A DNA stretch of 64,000 nucleotides from Patescibacteria group bacterium (GTDB taxonomy: Bacteria; Patescibacteriota; Patescibacteriia; JAHIZJ01): assembly GCA_041661625.1 (NCBI GenBank), contig JBAZUB010000003.1, positions 1-64,000 of the forward strand. The letters run 5' to 3'. The position numbers and the translations under genes are program-made. How positions within the stretch are numbered: the first letter of the stretch is position 1; the number at the start of each line of letters is the position of its first letter. This document shows, in pieces, positions 41,812-49,684 of this stretch. The notes under the pieces are model-generated. The model saw only the letters and a program-made list of their open reading frames with translations. It ran no database searches and had not been told where the DNA came from.

Positions 41812-42285
41812 ATGCTAGATAAACAACAACTGTGCAAATTTCTAGTTGAGGCGAAGAAGTCAACCTACGCCGCCGGAGAAACGGCCGGGAAAATAATTGA
41901 GAATGACAAGTCCACGACGCTAGTTTATGAAGTTGGTGATCTGAAGTATCATGACAACTATTTTGGCGGTGAACCATTTGGTGGTCGCGAAGTAGTTTTT
42001 CTGCATAATGAACCAATCTATATTATGACCTATTATGGTATGGTTGATGCGTCCGTTTCACACTTCGAAGCCGTTTATAAAATTTTACAAAAAGCATTAT
42101 CGTTGATTCCTGAAGATCACCCTTATCGCGGCCCAAAAGAATATTCCGAAGACGGATTTATTTACCGAAATACCTATATTGGAGAAATCGACAATTTTTA
42201 TGGCGAGGAAACAATCAGTTCGGCCGATGGAAAAGAAATATATAAAACACGCTATTGTGGGGGTTTTGTTAATCAAAGAAAGTAA
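41812..42285 (+). CDS. DUF5680-type protein
   Basis: 157 residues. CKFLVEAKKSTYAAGE, YEVGDLKYHDNYFGGEPFGG, YIMTYYGM and PEDHPYRGPKEY match what I recall of the DUF5680 family. No catalytic motif is evident. Four bp after the carboxypeptidase gene. Confidence 0.75.
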   Translation: MLDKQQLCKFLVEAKKSTYAAGETAGKIIENDKSTTLVYEVGDLKYHDNYFGGEPFGGREVVFLHNEPIYIMTYYGMVDASVSHFEAVYKILQKALSLIPEDHPYRGPKEYSEDGFIYRNTYIGEIDNFYGEETISSADGKEIYKTRYCGGFVNQRK

Positions 42286-42367
42286 TAGTTATCGTCTGAT
42301 ATAAAATAGGAATAAGTTCGAAAATATGGTATGTTAAAAGGGCTAAACGGCTCGAAGACGCCTATAT

Positions 42368-43138
42368 ATGAACATCAAACCACTTCTCATCGGCAATTGG
42401 AAAATGAACCTGCTACCGGCTGAATCGGTTGATTTGGCGCATCAATATAAAGAGCGTCTAGCCAAGTACGCTGACCGAGTTACCATGGTAGCCGCGCCCA
42501 GTTTTACCTCCTTGATTCCGGTACGGAAAATATTGACTGGGTCACCGATCCGATTAGCCTGCCAGGACGTGGCACCAATTAAGCTAGGTCCATTGACCGG
42601 AGAAGTGGCGGCCGACTCACTGGCCGAGATCGGAGTCGAGTACGCGATTATCGGCCATTCGGAACGCCGTCATCTGCTAGGAGAAACAAATTTATTAATA
42701 AACGCGAAAGTCAAGCATGTCATTCGGTGCGGTCTGGTGCCCGTGATTTGCGTCGGGGAAAATCTAGCTGAACGGAACAGCTCCGGCAAAGAAATAAAAG
42801 TAACCGAACAGGTAAAGTCGGCCTTAGAAGGAATTGGCGCGCGTCAACCGATCGTGATTGCCTATGAGCCAGTTTGGGCGATCAGTACCAGCGGCAGCGG
42901 CTTGATAGCCGATCCCGACAGTGTCGCCGAAATGGCCGCGGTGATATATCAGGCTCTGATCGATCTATATCCCATAGAATTGATCATGAAATACTTTACG
43001 ATCATCTACGGCGGCAGTGTCGACGAAACCAATGCAGTCGGTTTTCTCAAGGTCCGTTATATCAACGGCGCGCTGATCGGTGCTGCGAGTCTTGATGCGT
43101 CCAGACTATCAAATATTATTGCCTCATTAAAGAAATAA
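42368..43138 (+). CDS. tpiA: Triosephosphate isomerase
   Basis: 256 residues. GNWKMN with Lys12, IIGHSERR with His97, AYEPVWAI with Glu167 and YGGSVDE phosphate loop are intact. First of a tpiA-fba-gap glycolytic cluster with 6-25 bp spacers. Confidence 0.97.
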   Translation: MNIKPLLIGNWKMNLLPAESVDLAHQYKERLAKYADRVTMVAAPSFTSLIPVRKILTGSPIRLACQDVAPIKLGPLTGEVAADSLAEIGVEYAIIGHSERRHLLGETNLLINAKVKHVIRCGLVPVICVGENLAERNSSGKEIKVTEQVKSALEGIGARQPIVIAYEPVWAISTSGSGLIADPDSVAEMAAVIYQALIDLYPIELIMKYFTIIYGGSVDETNAVGFLKVRYINGALIGAASLDASRLSNIIASLKK

Positions 43139-43144
43139 CATTCT

Positions 43145-44011
43145 ATGCTCGTATCTACTCAGGAAATTATCACGGCCGCACGAAAGAATCATTACGCTAT
43201 CGGTTGTTTCTTAGTTTATAACTTGGAAACAGCGTTAGGTATCGCTCGCGCCGCCAAGGCTAAGCAAGCACCTATTATCATGGCGGTTTCAGAATCCACG
43301 ATTTCCTATGCCGGTCTGAAACCGATTACCCACATCGTTGAGACGATCGCGAAGAATGAGGCGGTCAATGTGCCGATTGCCCTGCATCTCGACCACGGTA
43401 AAACATTCAAATCGGTCGTGGCCTGTATTGAATCGGGATTTTCATCGGTTCAAATTGACGCGTCAAATATGGCGCTCGACGAAAATATTCGACTAACCAA
43501 GGAGGTGGTTGCTTATGGACACAAACAGGGTGTCTGGGTGGAGGGGGAACTGGGTGAAATGCGCGGCGGCCATGGCGAGTCGGGCGAGTTTAAAGGCGAA
43601 ATACCCTTGGTTAATCCCGATGAGGTCAAACAATTCGTGGAACAGACCGAGGTTGACCTATTGGCCGCGGCCATTGGTACGGTGCATGGCGATTATTCTA
43701 ATGAACGGGTACATTTTGATCTGCTCGAGGAAATACTAAAGATAACCAAGACACCGGTGGTGTTGCATGGCGCTTCGGGGCTGCCCGATGAAGACATTAT
43801 TAACGCTGTTAAATCCGGCATCTGTAAGGTTAATTTTGGCACTGAAATAAAAAAACTTTTCATTGATTCCGTACGCGGCACTTTGGTAACAGAAAAAAAT
43901 ATTACCGGCGTGCGCGAGCTGATGGGGCCGACGATTGAGGCCATTACCGATCTAGTCAGTGCTAAAATTGATCTCTTGGGTTCGGCTAGGAAAGCCAGTA
44001 TACAGAAATAA
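43145..44011 (+). CDS. fba: Class II fructose-bisphosphate aldolase
   Basis: 288 residues. Zinc ligands are visible in LHLDHGKTF, GTVHGDYS and LHGASGLPDE. The family also covers tagatose-bisphosphate aldolase, but the neighbours favour glycolysis. Confidence 0.94.
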   Translation: MLVSTQEIITAARKNHYAIGCFLVYNLETALGIARAAKAKQAPIIMAVSESTISYAGLKPITHIVETIAKNEAVNVPIALHLDHGKTFKSVVACIESGFSSVQIDASNMALDENIRLTKEVVAYGHKQGVWVEGELGEMRGGHGESGEFKGEIPLVNPDEVKQFVEQTEVDLLAAAIGTVHGDYSNERVHFDLLEEILKITKTPVVLHGASGLPDEDIINAVKSGICKVNFGTEIKKLFIDSVRGTLVTEKNITGVRELMGPTIEAITDLVSAKIDLLGSARKASIQK

Positions 44012-44036
44012 ATACTTTTTTAAACGTGAATAATCT

Positions 44037-45044
44037 ATGCCTAGTAAAAAAAAGATCAATGTAACTATCAATGGATTCGGTCGTATCGGCCGATCAACCC
44101 TAAAAGCACTATTGTCAAAACCGGGCGTCAATGTCGTAGCGATCAATGATTTAACCGATCCGGCTACCTTGGCGCATCTTCTCAAACACGATTCCAGTTA
44201 TCGGACATACAATAGATCGGTGCGAGCTACCAAGTCGGCTTTGATTGTCGACGGCAATACGATACCGGTATTTGCCGAAAAAGAACCGGAAAAACTTCCC
44301 TGGAAGCAGCTGGCGGTTGACGTGGTACTAGAATGTACCGGCCGGTTTACCAAAAAAGAAGAAGCCGCTCGGCATCTCAAAGGCGGCGCCAAGCGGGTGA
44401 TTATCTCCGCACCGGGAAAGGGTACCCCGACCATTTTACTGGGTGTGAACGAGCACAAATATCGTCGCGAGAAGGTAATCAACATGGGTTCCTGCACTAC
44501 CAACTGTATCGCGCCCGTGATTCAGGTAATCGAAAAGAAGTTCGGCGTACTAAAATCATCCATGACCACGATTCACTCGTACACGGCGGATCAGAATCTC
44601 CAGGATGGACCACACAAAGACCTGCGTCGGGCTCGGGGAGCGGCAGTCAGTATTGTGCCGACTACTACTGGTGCCGCCGTAGCCGTGACTGAAGCGATTC
44701 CCACTTTGAAAAATAAATTTGACGGTTTGTCGGTCCGTGTTCCAACACCGGTGGTGTCGCTATCAGACTTTACGATTCTTACTAAAAAGAAAGTTACCGC
44801 CGAGCAGATTAACCGCGCATTGATTGACGCTTCAAAAATGAAGCAGTATAAGGGCATAATGACCGTTACCAGCGAAGAGCTGGTCTCGGCGGACTTTGTT
44901 GGGAATCCCGCTTCGGGCATTGTGGATCTGCCGCTGACAAAAGTGGTTGATGGCGATCTTCTGAAAGTGGTGGTTTGGTACGACAACGAATGGGGTTATT
45001 CGAACCGGCTGGCCGAAATGGCACTGTACGTCGGACGCAAGTAG
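44037..45044 (+). CDS. gap: Glyceraldehyde-3-phosphate dehydrogenase, type I
   Basis: 335 residues. Rossmann motif INGFGRIGR (11-19), catalytic Cys153 in SCTTNCIAP, the TIHSYTADQ histidine and the C-terminal WYDNEWGYSNRL are intact. A hairpin terminator follows at 45069-45107. Confidence 0.98.
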   Translation: MPSKKKINVTINGFGRIGRSTLKALLSKPGVNVVAINDLTDPATLAHLLKHDSSYRTYNRSVRATKSALIVDGNTIPVFAEKEPEKLPWKQLAVDVVLECTGRFTKKEEAARHLKGGAKRVIISAPGKGTPTILLGVNEHKYRREKVINMGSCTTNCIAPVIQVIEKKFGVLKSSMTTIHSYTADQNLQDGPHKDLRRARGAAVSIVPTTTGAAVAVTEAIPTLKNKFDGLSVRVPTPVVSLSDFTILTKKKVTAEQINRALIDASKMKQYKGIMTVTSEELVSADFVGNPASGIVDLPLTKVVDGDLLKVVVWYDNEWGYSNRLAEMALYVGRK

Positions 45045-45068
45045 TTACGAGTTGTGAATTTATTAGTT

Positions 45069-45107
45069 AAAAACATTGCCACCTGTGTTTTAGGGGGTGA
45101 TGTTTTT
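45069..45107. terminator. Terminator of the glycolytic cluster
   Basis: AAAAACAT pairs with ATGTTTTT, with a GC-rich inner CCACC/GGGTG section; A and T runs on both sides. Confidence 0.8.
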
Positions 45108-45210
45108 AAGTATGGTGTGGTAACCTCACAGGGAATTGAGCCTAGGTCGCCAGCATGACTCGTCCGCAATGCCTTGCCACGTTTGGTTATGTTTGAAATG
45201 AGAAAGTTAT

Positions 45211-45378
45211 TTGGTACCGCTACGGGGAATCGAGGTCTGGGCAGCGCTGATTCCTACGCTCGCTCGGAATCATCGGCGTTCCCCAGAATCGATCGCTGCG
45301 CTCTGGTTCTGGGTCACTTCTGCCCTTCGATTCCGGTTGAGACTAGAATGTATTATTGTATTAAATTGTTTTAGGTGC
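45211..45378. repeat. tRNA-Glu 3'-end copy next to a palindromic element
   Basis: The 23 nt at 45211-45233 are identical to 45379-45401, the last part of tRNA-Glu including CCA. The 145 bp between hold nested inverted repeats: CTGGG/CCCAG enclosing GATTCC/GGAATC. No open frame of interest. Confidence 0.8.
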
Positions 45379-45379
45379 T

Positions 45380-45454
45380 TGGTACCGCTACGGGGAATCG
45401 AACCCCGATTACCAGGATGAGAACCTGGCGTCCTAACCGTTAGACGATAGCGGC
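45380..45454 (-). tRNA. tRNA-Glu (anticodon CTC)
   Basis: 72 nt plus encoded CCA (45380-45382). Acceptor GCCGCTA/TAGCGGT, anticodon arm CCAGG TTCTCAT CCTGG, T arm CGGGGTTCGATTCCCCG. Close to the standard bacterial tRNA-Glu. Confidence 0.96.
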
Positions 45455-45581
45455 ATGAAAAATGACACGATTACTATACGTTTTAACTGGTCGTATGTCA
45501 ATCAAATTATGGTCACTTTGGCAGGCCAGAATTTCTGTGGGAAATCGCAAGCACAATTTGAAACGATTACTCTCAAGTCAA

Positions 45582-45611
45582 CGCAGGCGGGCAAACGTTT
45601 GCCCGCCTGCG
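45582..45611. repeat. 30-bp perfect palindrome
   Basis: Arms CGCAGGCGGGCAAAC and its exact complement meet without a loop. It lies between tRNA-Glu and the secD promoter; the 45455-45670 stretch holds nothing else that I can support. Confidence 0.85.
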
Positions 45612-45670
45612 GATTATAATATTACATTACCAGTGCGGATATCGGCTTTCTTAGCAATATTGACACCTAA

Positions 45671-45699
45671 TTGGTTTCTCCATACAAATATGCTATACT
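45671..45699 (+). promoter_or_regulatory. Extended -10 promoter of secD
   Basis: TTGGTT (45671-45676), 17 bp, TGC-TATACT with TATACT at 45694-45699. The ATG at 45707 starts 8 bp after the -10, so the mRNA is probably leaderless. Confidence 0.65.
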
Positions 45700-45706
45700 G
45701 AGACCT

Positions 45707-47371
45707 ATGACACCCCGGAAAAAGGTCTGGATTACCTTTATTGCGATTATTGTATTGAGTGGTTTGGCTGGATTGGTGGATTATCCCAAAGGGCCCGATC
45801 TTAAGATTGGCAGCTGGCAGCGTGTTCTGAACGTCCGGCTGGGCTTGGATTTGCAGGGCGGTTCACACTTGGTTTACCAAGCGAATGTGTCCCAGGTGCC
45901 AGTGGCTGATCGGGTGTCGGCGCTGGAGGGGGTGCGCGACGTGATTGAACGGCGGGTGAACGCATTTGGCGTATCTGAACCGGTGGTGCAGACCAACAAG
46001 ACCGGTGAGAACTGGCGGGTGATCGTTGAATTACCCGGCGTGTTCGACGTCAATGAAGCCATCAAGCAAATCGGGGAAACGCCGTTACTGGAATTCCGCA
46101 CTCAACAGACGCCGGCGCCATACACTGAAGAACAACTCCAGGCAATCAGGGCTCTCAATGCCCAGAAGAAAACCCAGGCGGAAGATGTGCTCAAGCAGGC
46201 TCTGACGCCTAATGCCGACTTTGCCGCCCTGGCCAATCAGTATTCCGAAGACCCCGGTAATCAAACAGCCAAAAGTGGCGGTGACTTGGATTTCTTCAAG
46301 CGCGGCGATATGGTACCTGAATTTGACGCGGTAGTTTTTGACAAGATGAAAGTTGGCGACGTTTATCCCGAGCTGGTTCAAAGCAGTTACGGCTACCATA
46401 TTATCAAAAAAACTGACGAGCGTACCACCGATGGCGTGTTAGAAGTGCGCGCCAGCCATATATTATTTGCTACCCAGTCGGAAACCCCGTCGGCCTCGCA
46501 GAATTTTGTCCCGACCGAACTATCGGGCAAAAACCTGAAGCGCGCCGATGTCAAAACCGATCCCACCACGGGTGCGCCCCAAGTAGCACTATCTTTTGAT
46601 GCTGCCGGCAAAGATTTATTCGCCAAGATTACCAAAGAGAACGTCGGCAAGATCGTCGGTATATATTTGGATGGCGAACCGTTAACCATGCCCAAGGTGG
46701 AGCAGGAGATTACCAGCGGGGAAGCAGTTATCACCGGTTCGTTTACTTTGATTGAGGCTAAACAACTGGCGCAACGATTGAACTCGGGCGCGCTGCCGGT
46801 GCCCATCTCATTGGTTAATCAGCAGAATATCGGCGCATCCCTGGGCAAGATTGCCGTCCAACAGAGTATCGTGGCGGGATTGGTTGGTCTGCTTATTGTG
46901 GCGATATTCATGATTGTTTACTATCGCTTCCCGGGTTTGATGGCTGTCCTGGCGCTGGGTATTTATGCCATGATTTCGCTGGCCATTTTCAAACTCTGGC
47001 CGATCACGTTAACCCTGCCGGGGGTGGCCGGTTTTGTATTGTCGATCGGCATGGCAGTGGATGCCAACGTGCTGATATTTGAACGCCTTAAGGAAGAGTT
47101 GCGCCTCGGCAAGCCGATGAGCAGCGCGATCGAGGAAGGTTTCCGGCGCGCCTGGCTGTCGATTCGTGATTCAAATATATCCAGCTTGATTACCTGCTTT
47201 ATCCTGATCTGGTTTGGCAGCAGTTTGATCAAAGGTTTCGCGTTGACATTGTCGATTGGCATACTGGTCAGCATGTTCACGGCCATTACCATCACCCGGA
47301 CCTTTCTGCGACTGACGGCGGGCGATTGGCTGGCGCGCCATAAGAAACTGATCGGCATCTTCCATGTTTAA
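45707..47371 (+). CDS. secD: SecD with embedded parvulin-like domain
   Basis: 554 residues. Membrane helix 1 at about 7-25, then the SecD motif LGLDLQGGSHLVY (46-58) and the P1 region. At about residues 155-238 a segment looks like a parvulin (PpiC) prolyl isomerase: DFAALANQYSEDP, SGGDLDFFKRGDMVPEFD, SSYGYHIIKK. It is followed by VRASHILF (247-254), which normally begins a parvulin domain, so it may be permuted or a second partial copy. The P1 head resumes and five C-terminal helices with GFVLSIGMAVDANVLIFERL follow. SecDF drives late protein export using the proton gradient. Confidence 0.92.
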   Translation: MTPRKKVWITFIAIIVLSGLAGLVDYPKGPDLKIGSWQRVLNVRLGLDLQGGSHLVYQANVSQVPVADRVSALEGVRDVIERRVNAFGVSEPVVQTNKTGENWRVIVELPGVFDVNEAIKQIGETPLLEFRTQQTPAPYTEEQLQAIRALNAQKKTQAEDVLKQALTPNADFAALANQYSEDPGNQTAKSGGDLDFFKRGDMVPEFDAVVFDKMKVGDVYPELVQSSYGYHIIKKTDERTTDGVLEVRASHILFATQSETPSASQNFVPTELSGKNLKRADVKTDPTTGAPQVALSFDAAGKDLFAKITKENVGKIVGIYLDGEPLTMPKVEQEITSGEAVITGSFTLIEAKQLAQRLNSGALPVPISLVNQQNIGASLGKIAVQQSIVAGLVGLLIVAIFMIVYYRFPGLMAVLALGIYAMISLAIFKLWPITLTLPGVAGFVLSIGMAVDANVLIFERLKEELRLGKPMSSAIEEGFRRAWLSIRDSNISSLITCFILIWFGSSLIKGFALTLSIGILVSMFTAITITRTFLRLTAGDWLARHKKLIGIFHV

Positions 47372-48263
47372 GATAATCCAAAAAAGAAAAATCTGGTTTA
47401 CAATTTCCGGTTTGGTAATTATTCCCGGCATTATTTTCATGTGCTTGGGCGGATTGAAACTAAATATTGATTTTACAGGCGGAACCCTCTGGCAACTTAA
47501 ATTCGACAGCAATCGTCCCGCAACGGCTGACCTGCAATCCAAGCTTACGACCGCCGATCTGCGCGATATCACCGTTCAACCACTGGGAGATAACGGTATG
47601 GCGATTAGATTGCAACCGATCGATAATGCCAAACGCGCGGCAGTGTTTGAGCAGTTAAAAACCGCCTATCCCACGGTAGTGGAAGACAGTTTTGAAACAA
47701 TTGGTCCCACGGTTGGCAAGGAATTGTTAAACAAATCGATCACCGCCATCATCATGGTACTGCTGGGTATTATTCTGTACATTTCGTGGGCGTTCCGAAA
47801 AATATCGCGTACCTCAACAATTTCAGGTTGGGTAATGGGTTTATCGGCCACGATTGCTCTGGCGCACGATGTGCTGGTACTGCTGGGTGTGTTCGCGATC
47901 TTGGGATATTTTTTCAATATCGAGATTGGCGGGCTATTCGTCACCGCGCTTTTAACCGTATTAGGTTTTTCTGTTCATGATACGATTGTGGTATTTGATC
48001 GGGTACGCGAAAACGTTATTCACGACAGCCGCCAGGATTTTGAAAATATCGTCAATGATAGCGTTAATCAAACATTAGCCCGGTCGTTAAACACGTCGTT
48101 GACCACTCTGTTCGTTTTGATAGCGCTCTACCTGTTCGGCGGGGAATCAATTAAGATATTTGTGCTGGCCATGATAATTGGTATTACGACCGGTACCTAT
48201 TCTTCCATATTCAATGCCAGCCCATTGTTGGTGGTATGGGAGCAATACCGAAGAAGGAAGTAA
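47364..48263 (+). CDS. secF: Protein translocase subunit SecF
   Basis: 299 residues, six membrane helices. LNIDFTGGTLWQLKF is the SecF counterpart of the SecD motif, and TALLTVLGFSVHDTIVVFDRV the channel helix. It overlaps secD by 8 bp. The C-terminus (YRRRK) runs into the purine-rich repeat. Confidence 0.96.
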   Translation: MFKIIQKRKIWFTISGLVIIPGIIFMCLGGLKLNIDFTGGTLWQLKFDSNRPATADLQSKLTTADLRDITVQPLGDNGMAIRLQPIDNAKRAAVFEQLKTAYPTVVEDSFETIGPTVGKELLNKSITAIIMVLLGIILYISWAFRKISRTSTISGWVMGLSATIALAHDVLVLLGVFAILGYFFNIEIGGLFVTALLTVLGFSVHDTIVVFDRVRENVIHDSRQDFENIVNDSVNQTLARSLNTSLTTLFVLIALYLFGGESIKIFVLAMIIGITTGTYSSIFNASPLLVVWEQYRRRK

Positions 48264-48279
48264 CCATTAAAAAGCAAGA

Positions 48280-48335
48280 AGGAGCCGGGTATGTAGCTCC
48301 CGGAACGCTTACGTTTCATAGCGGGGCTTTTTGTA
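48280..48335 (+). terminator. Probable terminator after secF
   Basis: GAGCC at about 48285 can pair with GGCTTTTT at about 48327, enclosing a smaller CCGGG/CCCGG stem; the T run favours termination. Confidence 0.5.
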
Positions 48336-48379
48336 ATACAACGAACACAAAGGCGGGAATTAGCCTTAAATAAGCTAAC

Positions 48380-48408
48380 TTGACACATTTATATACTTAT
48401 GCTATACT
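48380..48408 (+). promoter_or_regulatory. Promoter of the sigma4/HARE regulator gene
   Basis: TTGACA (48380-48385), 17 bp, TATACT (48403-48408). Confidence 0.85.
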
Positions 48409-48428
48409 ATAGTCATCGTGAGGAATTA

Positions 48429-49667
48429 TTGACAGACATAGCGATAATTAGCCAGGAATCGTTTCTCGGTCGCAAATCTTCGAAATATTTATCCATTGTG
48501 CCAAATAGTATGGGCGAGTCCATACTCGACAAAGTCATCTCGAGCAAGCAGAATGAACAAATGCGCGAATTTAACCCGCCGGAAGCGATTGCGGCGTTGT
48601 TTCGGCAATTGAGCAACAAAGAAGAGGACATACTGCGTCGTCGCTATGGTTTGAATGGCCAAACGAAGCAGACGCTCGAAGAAATCGGACAATTTTATAA
48701 GCTGACCCGTGAACGGATCCGCCAGATAGAATGCACGGCGGTAAAAAAGTTAAAAAAAGTTCGCGGTTTCCACGATATCATTAATCCCATCGAAACCACG
48801 TTGCGATCGGTGATTGACCAGCATGGCGGAGCGGTATCAAAGGATCGGCTGTTTGAGCTGATATTCGAATTTTCACCCAATACTGATATTAACCGGCAAT
48901 CGGTCACGTTTATTATTACCAAACTACTGGATGATGTATTTTTAGATATGCCATCTACGGCGGTGCTTCGTTCGGGTTGGCGGTCAGCGTCAGTTTCGCT
49001 TACGCAGGTTAATATGTTGATCGACCGACTAGTTGAAATCATCCGGGAACGCAACCAGCCAACCAATGAGGCTGATTTAATCGAGCTATACCACCAGAAA
49101 AACCCGTCCGATGCGGGTGCTTCCGGGGTGACCGATCAGGCGCTGTTGGGCTATCTGACTTTAAGCCAGAAGATCAGTCGCAACCCCTTCGGTGACTACG
49201 GTCTGACAGAATGGGGCACGATTGTACCCAAGCGGATGAATGATAAAATCTATCTGGTGCTTAAGAAAGCCGACAAGCCGATGCATTTTACGGAAATTGC
49301 CGAGCAGATTAATAAAATTGGCTTTGACAGCCGGCGGGCGTATCCGCCTACCGTCCACAATGAACTGATTCTAAACCATCGCTATGTTTTAGTCGGGCGG
49401 GGGATATACGCTCTTCGGGAATGGGGTTACCGACCCGGAGTGGTATCCGACGTCATTATTGAGATTATGAAGAAAAACGGCCAGCCCATGACTCGGGACG
49501 AAATCGTTGACGCCGTAATGTCTCAGCGGATTGTCAAAAAGAATACTATTCATCTCGCTCTAACCGAACGGTCCGTTTTCGAAAAACTACCGGACGGCCG
49601 ATATCAGCTTTCAACTGTGCCCGCATCAACAGCGCCCAACCAGCCCGCAATCCAAACAAAGATTTAA
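48429..49667 (+). CDS. Sigma-70 region 4 / HARE-HTH fusion regulator
   Basis: 412 residues from TTG 48429, which has GAGG five bases upstream; the ATG at 48399 lies inside the promoter. Residues about 60-115 form sigma region 4: LSNKEEDILRRRYGLNG, TLEEIGQFYKLTRERIRQIE. No region 2 or 3 is present. Two winged-helix segments near residues 270-390 (MHFTEIAEQINKIGFDSRR, MTRDEIVDAVMSQRIVKKN) resemble the HARE-HTH domain, also found in RNA polymerase delta. Likely a transcription regulator that contacts RNA polymerase; targets unknown. Proteins of this layout recur in Patescibacteria. Confidence 0.82.
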   Translation: MTDIAIISQESFLGRKSSKYLSIVPNSMGESILDKVISSKQNEQMREFNPPEAIAALFRQLSNKEEDILRRRYGLNGQTKQTLEEIGQFYKLTRERIRQIECTAVKKLKKVRGFHDIINPIETTLRSVIDQHGGAVSKDRLFELIFEFSPNTDINRQSVTFIITKLLDDVFLDMPSTAVLRSGWRSASVSLTQVNMLIDRLVEIIRERNQPTNEADLIELYHQKNPSDAGASGVTDQALLGYLTLSQKISRNPFGDYGLTEWGTIVPKRMNDKIYLVLKKADKPMHFTEIAEQINKIGFDSRRAYPPTVHNELILNHRYVLVGRGIYALREWGYRPGVVSDVIIEIMKKNGQPMTRDEIVDAVMSQRIVKKNTIHLALTERSVFEKLPDGRYQLSTVPASTAPNQPAIQTKI

Positions 49668-49684
49668 ACGAAATCGTTCGTCCC

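Noticed and set aside
45660..45665. TTGACA as -35 of secD
   Set aside because: It is 28 bp from the TATACT; TTGGTT at 45671 gives the proper 17-bp spacing.
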